A stretch of 51,806 nucleotides of DNA from Xanthobacteraceae bacterium. GTDB taxonomy: Bacteria > Pseudomonadota > Alphaproteobacteria > Rhizobiales > Xanthobacteraceae. The stretch is from contig JAIESR010000094.1 of NCBI GenBank assembly GCA_019745775.1, positions 1 to 51,806 of the forward strand, in the 5' to 3' direction. Under the pieces are notes generated by a model that saw only the letters and a program-made list of their open reading frames with translations, did not search any database and was not told the DNA's origin. Of this stretch, positions 1 to 7,289 are shown one piece after another. Each line of letters starts with the position of its first letter. The first letter of the stretch is position 1. The translations under genes and the position numbers were made by a program.

Positions 1-209
1 ATTCTGCCTCCGATCGCGCCGGCCTGTCGGCCACGATCTATATTTAGCCCCTTGTGGTGTCAACTACGTATTTGGGACCAAAGTCGGTCGCCCGGCAGCG
101 CCGTTCGCCGCGCCTTAATCTGTCTTATGTGACATGCAGCTTGCGTCGGCCGTGCTCGCGCGGTTACGCCTTGCCCCGGGCGAATTCGTTTCGTTATGGT
201 TGGGCGAGC

Positions 210-247
210 GCGGGCGTAGTTCAATGGTAGAACGGCAGCTTCCAAGC
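210..247 (+). pseudogene. tRNA-Gly 5' half (separated fragment)
   Basis: The fragment has a perfect 7-base acceptor strand (GCGGGCG), a D-arm (GTTC, loop, GAAC) and the start of an anticodon stem (GGCAGC, then TTCC). It then departs from tRNA structure after about position 247. It lacks the T-arm and 3' acceptor strand. Its anticodon-stem sequence matches the 3' half found at 2521-2567 (GCTGC), not the intact tRNA at 265-338. The two distant halves together would give a complete tRNA-Gly, so this is probably one side of an old split. Confidence 0.7.
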
Positions 248-264
248 GTTGGTGAAAATGGTTC

Positions 265-338
265 GCGGGCGTAGCTCAATGGTAGAGCTGTTGCTTCCCA
301 AGCAACTGACGAGGGTTCGATTCCCTTCGCCCGCTCCA
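265..338 (+). tRNA. tRNA-Gly (anticodon CCC)
   Basis: A full cloverleaf is visible. The acceptor strands GCGGGCG and CGCCCGC pair over 7 bases. The D-stem is GCTC/GAGC, and the anticodon stem GTTGC/GCAAC holds loop TTCCCAA, giving anticodon CCC for codon GGG. The T-stem is GAGGG/CCCTT around TTCGATT. The discriminator is T and CCA is encoded (336-338). The 30 bases at 309-338 recur exactly at 2538-2567, marking a possible integration target. Confidence 0.93.
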
Positions 339-529
339 ATCCCCCGCAAAATGGCCCAGCAAACGCGATTTGAGAGAATAAAGAGAGAATAGAAATCGCT
401 GTCCTCACCGCATGCACTTTCTGCAGTCGCGACTCGCTGAATGCCCGCTTTGCTCCGAAAGCGACAGAATTTCTGCGTCGCCACGAAATAACGCGATGTG
501 CCAGCAGCCGACATCGTGTTCACTGGCGG

Positions 530-1468
530 CTAACCCGCCAAAGGCTTCGCCACCTCTCGGGCGTGGTCGATGAAGAGCCGAGCCACCGGGCTTATCGTTC
601 GGCGTCTCAGAGTGACAATTCCGACCGGGCCGGCCGGCACCGGGACCTTGACAGGTAGAACCTTGATCTGGAGATGACTGCCGCCAAAGCGCACCAGCGA
701 CGCCGGGAAATTCGCCAGATAGGGGCCATTCGCAACCAAAGCAGTAGCCAGCGGCATCGGCGCGCAGATCGCGCGTTGCCGCGGCATTTCCAACCCGATC
801 GCCCGGAACATCTCCGCCGCAATGAGCTCCGCGGCGCTACCCCTTGCCGGAAATACCCATGGCTCGTGAACCAGATCGGCCAGCGTGAGGCTGCGGCGGC
901 GCGCTAACGGATTCCGCCATCCCGCGACGATGACAGTTGTTTCCTTGAACAGGATGTCAGTCTTCAGGTCTTCCTCCGCAAATGGACTCGGGAGTCGATC
1001 GATGACAAGGTCGACACTACGCTCGCGCAACTCGCGGTAAAGCGCTTCAACGGCCACGGGTAAAGTGGCATGAATTGCGAGTTTCGGATGGCGGCGATGC
1101 AGAGACTTGATGACGGCGGCAACGAAGCCGGCAGCCAGGACGTTGGGTGTGGCGATGCGCAGCTCGCCGGTCGCCGGGTCCGATAGGTATTCGATTTCCT
1201 TGACGCTCTGTTTCAGCTCGTCGAACACAGCGAGTCCGTGCTTCAGCAACGAAGCGCCATAAATCGTCGGCTCGGCGCCGTGCCGATCGCGGTCGAGGAG
1301 CGGCTTGCCTACCTCCCGTTCAAGGTCGGCGATAGCCTTTGAGATGACCGGCTGGGAGACGGCCAGATGCCGCGCGGCCTTGGCCATGCTGCCATGCTGG
1401 GCCACGGCTTGCAGGATGTGCAAATTCCGCAGTTTGATCCGGCGCCCGATGCGGTCCGACCAGTCCAT
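530..1468 (-). CDS. LysR-family transcriptional regulator
   Basis: The protein has 312 residues, the usual length for the LysR family. Residues about 14-70 form the winged helix-turn-helix (SMAKAARHLAVSQPVISKAI is the recognition region). The rest is the periplasmic-binding-protein-like effector domain, with the ATPNVLAAGF opening near residue 105. LysR proteins usually control a divergent target and their own gene. Here the divergent neighbour at 1581 is a solute-binding protein, and a near-perfect palindrome lies 17 bases upstream of the ATG (1485-1500). The gene and its partner sit between the two tRNA-Gly halves and look less GC-rich than the flanking genes, which suggests acquisition by transfer. 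The effector is unknown. Confidence 0.9.
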   Translation of the reverse strand: MDWSDRIGRRIKLRNLHILQAVAQHGSMAKAARHLAVSQPVISKAIADLEREVGKPLLDRDRHGAEPTIYGASLLKHGLAVFDELKQSVKEIEYLSDPATGELRIATPNVLAAGFVAAVIKSLHRRHPKLAIHATLPVAVEALYRELRERSVDLVIDRLPSPFAEEDLKTDILFKETTVIVAGWRNPLARRRSLTLADLVHEPWVFPARGSAAELIAAEMFRAIGLEMPRQRAICAPMPLATALVANGPYLANFPASLVRFGGSHLQIKVLPVKVPVPAGPVGIVTLRRRTISPVARLFIDHAREVAKPLAG

Positions 1469-1484
1469 GCTGCTCCCGAGATCG

Positions 1485-1500
1485 ATAGCTGATCAACTAT
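1485..1500. promoter_or_regulatory. Palindromic operator in LysR/binding-protein intergenic region
   Basis: The 16-base sequence ATAGCTGATCAACTAT has half-sites matching at 7 of 8 positions around a TGATCA core. It lies in the 112-base gap between the divergent starts at 1468 and 1581, close to the LysR start. That is where a LysR protein would bind to control itself and its neighbour. The assignment to this LysR is inferred from position. Confidence 0.45.
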
Positions 1501-1580
1501 ATCACCCTCCGATCTTAGAACTTTGTGAAATCTGTGAACTCTCGCATGGTCGTCCCCGGTGATGAAGCCCGGAGACTACT

Positions 1581-2345
1581 ATGCTGACTCGCCTACTTGC
1601 AGCACTGTTGGCCGTCGGCGTTACAACCGGTGCGCACGGCGTCGTACTGGGAGCGGAGATCAAGGTGCTCAGCATCCCGTTCAAGGGACCACTTGACCGG
1701 ATCGGACCGCAGTTCGAGCGCACGACGGGCCACAGGCTCGCGGTCAAGTACGCTCCATCGGCGCCTCTACAAAAGCAGATCGATGCCGGCGCGCCATTCG
1801 ACGTTGTCCTGGTCTTTCCGACCGTTGTCGATCAACTCATCGAGCAGGGCAAAGTCACCGCCGGCACGCGCGTGGACATCGCCCGTGCAGGGCTTGGAGT
1901 AGCCTTCAAGAAGGGAGCGGCCAAGCCCGACATTCGAACGATAGAGGCATTCAAGCGTATTCTTCTCGTATCGACATCAATCGCCTATGCAGCACAGGGA
2001 CCGAGCGGGGTACACCTGATCGGCCTACTCGACCGTCTCGAAATTGCACAGGAGGTAAAGCCGAAGCTCAAGCCAATGAGCGCAGGCTCACTGGTCGTCG
2101 CTCCGGTTGCAAAGGGAGAGGTCGAGATCGGCATTGTCTCGATCCCGTTCATCCTTGCGGAACCCGGTGTCGAGTTGGCCGGTCCACTTCCGCGCGAACT
2201 ACAGGACTATGTCCACTATTCATCCGGCATTGGTATCTCCGCCCAGGACAGAAATGCTGCCGAAGCATTTGTCAGCTATTTCGGGCAAGCAGAATCGGTG
2301 GAAGTATTGAGAGCACATGGGCTGGAGGTCGTTGGCGCGCGATAG
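1581..2345 (+). CDS. ModA-like extracellular solute-binding protein
   Basis: The 254-residue protein starts with a signal peptide (about residues 1-25, hydrophobic LLAALLAVGVTTGAHG). The mature part looks like the molybdate-type periplasmic binding family: EIKVLS at the start, QFERTTGHRLAVKY near residue 47, and FDVVLVFP around residue 73, where this family contacts oxyanions. No ABC permease or ATPase gene lies nearby, so it may supply a transporter elsewhere or act as a sensor. It is divergent from the LysR gene at 530-1468 and shares its operator region. Molybdate itself is not established as the ligand, because relatives also bind organic anions. The start has weak ribosome-binding support (CCCGGAGACTACT). 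Confidence 0.8.
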   Translation: MLTRLLAALLAVGVTTGAHGVVLGAEIKVLSIPFKGPLDRIGPQFERTTGHRLAVKYAPSAPLQKQIDAGAPFDVVLVFPTVVDQLIEQGKVTAGTRVDIARAGLGVAFKKGAAKPDIRTIEAFKRILLVSTSIAYAAQGPSGVHLIGLLDRLEIAQEVKPKLKPMSAGSLVVAPVAKGEVEIGIVSIPFILAEPGVELAGPLPRELQDYVHYSSGIGISAQDRNAAEAFVSYFGQAESVEVLRAHGLEVVGAR

Positions 2346-2424
2346 CTCATGACAACACGCCCAAGCTGACGCAAGCGCGCGTCCGCTTGGGGTCATTCGC
2401 GACCGGGTCAAATCAGTCGTCTGT

Positions 2425-2456
2425 CCAGCCATGTCCGCTATGCCCCGAAAACTACG
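2425..2456. repeat. Dispersed intergenic repeat, copy 1
   Basis: About 26 of 32 bases match 27023-27054, with the shared core ATGCCCCGAAA. Both copies lie outside genes beside decayed or transferred DNA. Similar sequences are common between genes in Bradyrhizobium-like genomes (general knowledge, not checked here). Confidence 0.45.
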
Positions 2457-2520
2457 CCGACGAGCGGAGAATAATCGGAGAATAATGGGTCTAACCCATT
2501 GATTTTTCTCGTACGCGAAC

Positions 2521-2567
2521 AGCTTCCCAAGCTGCATACGAGGGTTCGATTCCCTTCGCCCGCTCCA
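2521..2567 (+). pseudogene. tRNA-Gly 3' half (separated fragment / att-like repeat)
   Basis: The fragment holds an anticodon arm (AGC TTCCCAA GCT), a T-arm and a 3' acceptor strand ending in encoded CCA. Nothing upstream resembles a D-arm. Its last 30 bases are identical to 309-338 of the intact tRNA-Gly. Its anticodon-stem side (GCTGC) complements the GGCAGC of the 5' half at 210-247. It probably marks the right end of an inserted segment of about 2.2-2.3 kb. Confidence 0.75.
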
Positions 2568-2757
2568 TCCTGCTTCGCGCCAAGGGCGCTTCGCGGCCTA
2601 CGAGCTAAAGCGAAACGCGATTCAAAAAGCACGACGGAAATCACCAGGTCCGGTACGATTTATTTTTCCCCTGTCTTGCCTACAATGAAGGACAGTTAGA
2701 ACCCCGGCCGCACGACGCCAGCGACACCCGGCTTTCCGCGTGAGGAGGCGCATCACG

Positions 2758-3225
2758 ATGGCCATCAGCCTGAACGTCAATGGGACGACCCGTTCGGTCG
2801 AGGCCGCCCCGGATACGCCGCTGCTCTACGTGCTGCGCAACGATCTCGAGCTCAATGGCGCGAAATTCGGTTGTGGCGGTGGGCAATGCGGCGCCTGCGC
2901 GGTGCTCATCAACGGCGCGGCCGTCCGCTCCTGCCTGATGCGGATCGCGCAGCTCTTTCCCAACGAGATCACGACGCTGGAGGGGCTCGGCACCGTCGAC
3001 AAGCTGCATCCATTGCAGCAGGCCTTCATCGACGAGCAGGCCGCGCAGTGCGGCTACTGCACCAGCGGCATGATCATCGTGGCGGCCGACCTGCTCAATC
3101 GCAATCCGCGGCCGAACGAAGCCGAGATTCGCGGCGCGCTCAACGGCAATCTGTGTCGCTGCGGCAGCCACAACCGCATCGTCCGCGCCATCATGCGGGT
3201 GGCGCAGGCGAACGGGAGGATTTGA
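2758..3225 (+). CDS. (2Fe-2S)-binding small subunit of a xanthine-dehydrogenase-family hydroxylase
   Basis: The 155-residue protein has the two-domain layout of CoxS/IorA-type subunits. A plant-type ferredoxin domain carries cysteines C39, C44, C47 and C59 (CGGGQCGACAV). An alpha-helical domain carries C98, C101, C133 and C135 (QCGYC and LCRC). In the family it carries electrons between the molybdenum cofactor of a large subunit and an acceptor. The ATG at 2758 is preferred over an in-frame GTG at 2740 because GGAGG lies 10 bases before it. The molybdopterin-binding partner that normally follows is missing: only five codons of an overlapping start remain at 3228. The protein may therefore be an orphan. 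Confidence 0.92.
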   Translation: MAISLNVNGTTRSVEAAPDTPLLYVLRNDLELNGAKFGCGGGQCGACAVLINGAAVRSCLMRIAQLFPNEITTLEGLGTVDKLHPLQQAFIDEQAAQCGYCTSGMIIVAADLLNRNPRPNEAEIRGALNGNLCRCGSHNRIVRAIMRVAQANGRI

Positions 3226-3227
3226 GC

Positions 3228-3245
3228 ATGACCAGGCGTCCATGA
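3228..3245 (+). pseudogene. Five-codon remnant of the missing molybdopterin subunit gene
   Basis: Immediately after the stop of the [2Fe-2S] subunit gene, an ATG reads Met-Thr-Arg-Arg-Pro-stop. This is the place, spacing and style of start expected for the large catalytic subunit (such starts are often M-T-R-R). Everything after these codons belongs to the 3' side of an opposite-strand membrane-protein gene. This suggests a deletion or rearrangement that removed about 2.2 kb of coding sequence. The reading is inferred from operon order. Confidence 0.4.
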
Positions 3246-3262
3246 CCTGGCATCCGCTTCCA

Positions 3263-3892
3263 TCATGGCAGGATTGCCCCGGCCTTGGCTTGACCCTCGG
3301 ACGAGCCGGTGGACCTGCGCAGCATGTCGAACGCGATCAGGTGGGTGACGCCGGAGATGCCGACACCCCAGAGCGGGATGAGCGCCATCGGCAGCGCCGC
3401 TATGAGCGCCATGCGCGGGTCCTGCATCAGCGTGAACGCGAGGCCCGTTCCGACGGCCACGACGAAATCGGCGAAACCGAAGATGTGGAACGAGAGATAC
3501 CGCCGCGCGCTCTCGGGCCGGAACGCCAGCCAGGCCGCATAGCTGCCGGCGAGAAAGTCGCCGACGCCCGCGAGCACCCAGAATGCGGTGGGCAGGTGTC
3601 CCTGCGCGCCGTACCAGAAGAACGCCATTGCGGCCGGAAGACGCCACGTGTGAAACAGCAAGATGGGGCGATGCCCGATGCTGTCGGCATAGGCCTGGAG
3701 GCGTGGCGACGCGAGGTAGAGCAACGTCGGCAGGATGATCGTCGCCGCGACGATGGCCGCAATCAGCGGCATATGGAGGGACGCGAAGAAACCGGTCTCG
3801 GCACCGACGACGACCGCGGCACCCCAGATCGCGACCACGCCTGCAATGGCCCAGGTGATCTGCCGCATCTCGGTTGGCGAAAGCGTACGCAT
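3263..3892 (-). CDS. Integral membrane protein, unknown function
   Basis: The 209-residue protein has about six hydrophobic stretches (around residues 12-30, 38-60, 85-105, 105-122, 133-157 and 160-185). It has no catalytic motif I recognise. The start at 3892 has GGAGACGAACC just before it. It reads away from the MarR gene on the same strand, 79 bases downstream of that gene's stop. The gap holds an inverted repeat (3912-3933) with a half-site in common with the MarR promoter palindrome. The pair is probably a regulator and a regulated membrane protein. The rightward neighbour on the other strand is the truncated hydroxylase locus. Confidence 0.75.
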   Translation of the reverse strand: MRTLSPTEMRQITWAIAGVVAIWGAAVVVGAETGFFASLHMPLIAAIVAATIILPTLLYLASPRLQAYADSIGHRPILLFHTWRLPAAMAFFWYGAQGHLPTAFWVLAGVGDFLAGSYAAWLAFRPESARRYLSFHIFGFADFVVAVGTGLAFTLMQDPRMALIAALPMALIPLWGVGISGVTHLIAFDMLRRSTGSSEGQAKAGAILP

Positions 3893-3911
3893 GGTTCGTC
3901 TCCGGTGGGTT

Positions 3912-3933
3912 TATATGTTGAATTACACATATA
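3912..3933. promoter_or_regulatory. Inverted repeat upstream of membrane-protein gene (likely MarR operator)
   Basis: TATATGT and ACATATA are perfect inverted arms separated by 8 bases, about 20 bases upstream of the start at 3892. The segment includes AATTACAC, which also occurs in the palindrome before the MarR gene (4418-4429). This hints that one repressor binds both places. Binding is inferred. Confidence 0.5.
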
Positions 3934-3971
3934 TGGATCGATTGTTGAACTCGTCCGCCGCGCCGGCCATG

Positions 3972-4403
3972 TCAGCCCAGCGCCCGAAGTTGGGAGCGAA
4001 ACCTTGGCCATTGCGTCGCGGTCAGCCGTCGCTCGCTGTCGGCCTGCGCCCTGCGCCAGATCGGGATCGCACGGTCCAGGAGGGTGTGGCCTTTTTCGGT
4101 CAGGCTCAGCCCGCGTACGCGACGGTCGTCCTTGGTCGCGCTCGTCGCGACGAGTTTTCCCTGCTCCAAGGGCTTCAGATTTCGATTGAGTGTCGTCCGA
4201 TCCATGCCCAGGGTATCGGCGAGGGCACCTAGCGCCACCGGCTCTTCGCGCAAGAGCGCCGCCAGAATCGAAAACTGCCCCGAGGTAATTCCGAGCGGTC
4301 GGAACGCGTCGTCGTAGCGGCGCGCCACCTGCCGCGCCGCCTTGCGTATGCCGAGGCAGACGCAGGTGGCTCCGATGTCGTTGGCGGTAAGTTTAGCCGT
4401 CAT
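3972..4403 (-). CDS. MarR-family transcriptional regulator
   Basis: The 143-residue protein has the MarR winged-helix layout. There is an N-terminal dimer helix, then GITSGQFSILAALLREEPVA and a recognition helix region (LADTLGMDRTTLNRNLKPLE, about residues 60-80). A wing with the family's D-x-R-x-R pattern (KDDRRVRGLSLTEKG) follows. These proteins usually repress their own gene and a neighbour and are released by small phenolic ligands. A perfect 12-base palindrome lies 15 bases before the ATG and a related site lies before the adjacent membrane-protein gene. No strong ribosome-binding site is visible. Confidence 0.9.
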   Translation of the reverse strand: MTAKLTANDIGATCVCLGIRKAARQVARRYDDAFRPLGITSGQFSILAALLREEPVALGALADTLGMDRTTLNRNLKPLEQGKLVATSATKDDRRVRGLSLTEKGHTLLDRAIPIWRRAQADSERRLTATQWPRFRSQLRALG

Positions 4404-4417
4404 GGGATATGATGTAG

Positions 4418-4429
4418 GTGTAATTACAC
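4418..4429. promoter_or_regulatory. Perfect palindrome before marR-type gene
   Basis: GTGTAATTACAC reads the same on both strands and lies 15 bases upstream of the MarR start codon at 4403. Such a position fits autorepression. It shares AATTACAC with the site at 3912-3933. Confidence 0.55.
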
Positions 4430-4578
4430 TCTAATGTCAATGGGCCAAAGGTGTGCTGATTGAAAGGTGGGTCAGGCGCGCAGTTCCACAATCCGCAATG
4501 GACATGCAAGGCCTGCGGCGGCAAACTCGATCGGCACGGCGAGGAGCGCACGTGGTGACGCTTTCGGGGAAGGCCTGC

Positions 4579-4890
4579 GTGAAGATTTTGCGCCAACACG
4601 CCGCGACCATCTCCTGCGCGCTCGCGCTGACGACGGCCCCCGCGCTCGCCGCCGACGTGCACTATTCCTGCGACGGCGGCACACACGTCACCGCGGCGTT
4701 CTCGGCCCCGGGCGCCTCGCCGGGCAGCGTGGTGCTGGTCTTCGCCGGTTCCCCTGACAAGCTCACGTTGCCGCAGGTGAAGTCGGCCGACGGTGGCCGC
4801 TACGCCAATGCCGACGTCGAATTCTGGATCCGCGGACGCGACGCGACATTGACGCGCGTCGGCCGCAGCGAGGCGTGCCGGTCAAAGTGA
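4579..4890 (+). CDS. MliC-like (membrane-bound lysozyme inhibitor of c-type) exported protein
   Basis: From the GTG at 4579 the product is 103 residues: a signal peptide ending near ALA-ADVHY, then a small beta domain. YSCDGGTHVTAAFS, the LTLPQVKSADGGRYANADVEFW segment and the closing cysteine match the MliC/COG3895 pattern. In that family two cysteines (here in YSC and SEAC) are bridged, and the domain binds the active site of lysozyme. GGGGAAGG lies 5 bases before the chosen GTG. Longer in-frame starts upstream to 4453 exist but would put a basic tail before the signal peptide. It would protect peptidoglycan in the periplasm. The family call is by eye. Confidence 0.65.
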   Translation: MKILRQHAATISCALALTTAPALAADVHYSCDGGTHVTAAFSAPGASPGSVVLVFAGSPDKLTLPQVKSADGGRYANADVEFWIRGRDATLTRVGRSEACRSK

Positions 4891-4940
4891 TCCCCGCTCA
4901 GTCGGCAACGGGGGGCATGGCAAAGCCGGAGGTGCGCGCG

Positions 4941-5040
4941 ATGATGCGAGCGACGATGGTGATAGCGATGGTGCCGGCCCTATCGGCGCTCACCGCCGTG
5001 GCGGAGCCGACGACCTACCTCTCGAAAAAATTTCGACGAC
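4941..5040 (+). pseudogene. Truncated exported-protein gene (signal peptide only)
   Basis: GGAGG at 4928-4932 precedes an ATG at 4941. About 25 residues of a clear signal sequence follow (MMRATMVIAMVPALSALTA) and then PTTYLSKK. After the A-run near 5027-5032 the frame becomes arginine-rich and runs antisense into the end of the gene at 5078. A shift in the A-run would give a more ordinary continuation (FDDVACTAFRRDEAG). It looks like a 5' remnant of a lost gene. Confidence 0.35.
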
Positions 5041-5077
5041 GTTGCCTGCACGGCGTTCCGGCGGGACGAAGCCGGGC

Positions 5078-6091
5078 TCAGCGCTTCTCGAGACCGGCGG
5101 CTTCCGCGACCTTCGCCCATTGCGCGACCTCGCGCTTGATGCGCTCGCGCAGTTCGTCGATGCCGCTGCCGCGCGCCTGCATGCCGAAGCGTCCAGCGCC
5201 GGCGCGAACTTCCGGCAGCGCCAAGGCTTCGTTCACCGCCTTGTTGAGCAGCGTGACGATCTCCATCGGCATCTTGGCGGGCGCGGCAAGCGCGTTCCAG
5301 CTGGTGATGTCGTAGTCCGGCACGCCGCCCTCCCCGACGGTGGGCACATCCGGCAGCGACGGCGCGCGCTCACGGCCGGTCGTCGCTATCGCAATGATCT
5401 GGCGATCGTCGAGCGGGCCCTGCATCGCCGCCTGGTATTCGAACGCGACATCGACGTCGCCCCTGATTACGCCGGTCAGGAGCTCCGGCGTGGTCTTGAA
5501 CGGGATGGTGGTGGCATTGATGCCGGCGAGCGACTTGAACAGCTCGCCCGAGAGGTGCTGGTTGCTGCCGGGATTGATCGATCCGAAGTTGAGCTTGCCC
5601 GGGTTGGCCTTGGCGGCGGCGATCACGTCCTTGACGGATTTGTAGGGCGAGCCGGCCCTGGTGACGACGACGATGCTGTAGGCGGCCGTGGTCGAGATCG
5701 GAATGAAATCGCGCTCGAGGTCATAGGGCAGCGTCTTGAACAGCGCCTTCGCGGCTGTCAGCCCGCCGCCGATCATCGCCAGGGTATAGCCGTCGTGCGG
5801 CGCGGACATCACCGCCTTGAGGCCGATGATGCCGGCGGCGCCGGGGCGGTTGTCGATGACGAATGGCTGGCCGAGCCTGGCGGAGAGTTTCTCCGCGACC
5901 ATCCGCATGGTCACGTCGGCAATGCCGCCGGCGCCATAGGGCACGATGATGCGGACGGAGCGGTTCGGATACGATTGCGCGGCAGCGGAACCGGCGAGAG
6001 TCACGGTGGCGGCGAGTGCGACGGCGGCGCAGGCCGCAAACTTGACGCCGCTACGGGCAAAATTCGCAACTTCCATAGCCAATCGCTGCAT
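5078..6091 (-). CDS. Bug/TctC-type TTT substrate-binding protein
   Basis: The 337-residue protein is of typical length for the Bug family, the periplasmic receptors of tripartite tricarboxylate transporters. A signal peptide ends near SAAAQ (about residue 39). YPNRSVRIIVPYGAGGIADV and RLGQPFVIDNRPGAAGIIG follow, the two loops that bind the ligand carboxylate. The ending (IKREVAQWAKVAEAAGLEKR) is also standard. AAAGGCAGGTC precedes the ATG. It lies 139 bases downstream of another Bug gene at the end of the leftward catabolic block, so it may be co-transcribed. No permease gene adjoins. The ligand is unknown. Confidence 0.92.
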   Translation of the reverse strand: MQRLAMEVANFARSGVKFAACAAVALAATVTLAGSAAAQSYPNRSVRIIVPYGAGGIADVTMRMVAEKLSARLGQPFVIDNRPGAAGIIGLKAVMSAPHDGYTLAMIGGGLTAAKALFKTLPYDLERDFIPISTTAAYSIVVVTRAGSPYKSVKDVIAAAKANPGKLNFGSINPGSNQHLSGELFKSLAGINATTIPFKTTPELLTGVIRGDVDVAFEYQAAMQGPLDDRQIIAIATTGRERAPSLPDVPTVGEGGVPDYDITSWNALAAPAKMPMEIVTLLNKAVNEALALPEVRAGAGRFGMQARGSGIDELRERIKREVAQWAKVAEAAGLEKR

Positions 6092-6230
6092 GACCTGCCT
6101 TTCTCGCGCCGGGGTGCCTGGATGCGCGCATCAAGCACTTTTTGCGCGCTGGCGGGTATACCAAGTGATGCGCCGGCTATAAGTTCTTACTAAGCCCGAT
6201 GAGCAGCTACGACGCGTCAGGATCGACGCG

Positions 6231-7289
6231 TCATGTCGGCGGCTTGTAGATCAGCGCGGCGCGGGTGCGTTCGATCACCTCGTTCGGCAGCGCGTACATC
6301 TTGTTGACCAGCGCCTCGATATCCTGCCCTGACAGCGGCCGAACCTCGACGCGCATCTTGTCGGCCTCGGCCAACAGCTCCGCCGTCTGGGTCGCCGCCA
6401 TGAACGCCTTGCGCAAGGCGGCGACGCGATCCGCTGGCGTCCCGGGCGGCAGGATGTAGGGGCGGCCGAATGCCTGCTGCATATAGGCGAGCTCGATGAT
6501 CGCCCGCGCCTCGGCGGTCTTGGCGAGATCGATCGAGCGCGGCACGCCCATCTTGTCGAACTGCGGATTGCCCGAAAGATTCTCCTGCACCAGCACGCGG
6601 GCGAAGCCCTTCGCCACCCAGTCCGGCCGCTGGCTGTAGATCGCATCCCAGCCGGTGCCGCAGAGGCCGTGCACCTCGTTGCGCTCCATCGCGACCAGGA
6701 TCTCGCGCGTCCCCGGGTAGCCGGTGACGATGCGGAATCTGGTGCCGAGCACGTTGTTGAGCAGGACCGGCGCGTCGCGGGTGGAGCCGCCTTCGGCATT
6801 GGCGCCGAGGATCACCTCGGTCGTCATCGCTTCCTGGATGGTCTTCGCGGGCGCATCCGCGCGGACATAGCAGTTGTAGGTCGCGGCCTGCGCGCTGCCG
6901 AGATGGATCAGCCTGGTCGGGTCGTATTTGTATTTGGCGCGGCCGGCTTCGCCCGCCCACAGCGGCTCGGTGATCACGCCCGGCGTCGTCGTACCCATGA
7001 CAGTGCCGTCGCGCGCTGCGACGTTGTAGATGTGCCCGGCCGAGACATGCCCGCTCGCGCCCGGCATGTTGACCGGCACGATGGTCGGATTACCGGGAAT
7101 GAACTTGCCGAGATGGCGGCCCACGAGCCGCGCATAGGTGTCGTTGCCGCCGCCGGCGATGGCGCCGATGATGAAGCGGATCGACTTGCCGCGGTAGAAA
7201 TCCGCGATCGGGTCCTGCGCCTCGGCGGCAGTGCTGAGCGGCAGCATCGCTGCCACGACGACGGCTGCAAGGGGCAGGGGCGTTTTCAT
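6231..7289 (-). CDS. Bug-like TTT substrate-binding protein (divergent subfamily)
   Basis: The 352-residue protein starts with a signal peptide ending near AEAQ. DPIADFYRGKSIRFIIG, GGGNDTYARLVGRHLGKFIPG and VPVNMPGASGHVSA follow. This is the 'FYRGK' branch of the Bug family, which has a longer first loop and a C-terminal extension. The ATG overlaps the stop of the VOC gene upstream by 4 bases (ATGA), so translation is probably coupled. The same VOC-then-FYRGK arrangement recurs at 36322, and a VOC-Bug overlap at 24584. This suggests that the receptor and the ring-cleaving enzyme serve the same compound. Confidence 0.9.
   Translation of the reverse strand: MKTPLPLAAVVVAAMLPLSTAAEAQDPIADFYRGKSIRFIIGAIAGGGNDTYARLVGRHLGKFIPGNPTIVPVNMPGASGHVSAGHIYNVAARDGTVMGTTTPGVITEPLWAGEAGRAKYKYDPTRLIHLGSAQAATYNCYVRADAPAKTIQEAMTTEVILGANAEGGSTRDAPVLLNNVLGTRFRIVTGYPGTREILVAMERNEVHGLCGTGWDAIYSQRPDWVAKGFARVLVQENLSGNPQFDKMGVPRSIDLAKTAEARAIIELAYMQQAFGRPYILPPGTPADRVAALRKAFMAATQTAELLAEADKMRVEVRPLSGQDIEALVNKMYALPNEVIERTRAALIYKPPT

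Noticed and set aside
60..523. Small open frames on the minus strand near the tRNA-Gly
   Set aside because: They translate the antisense of tRNA sequence (for example EGNRTLVSCLGSNSSTIELR), a well-known false gene pattern.
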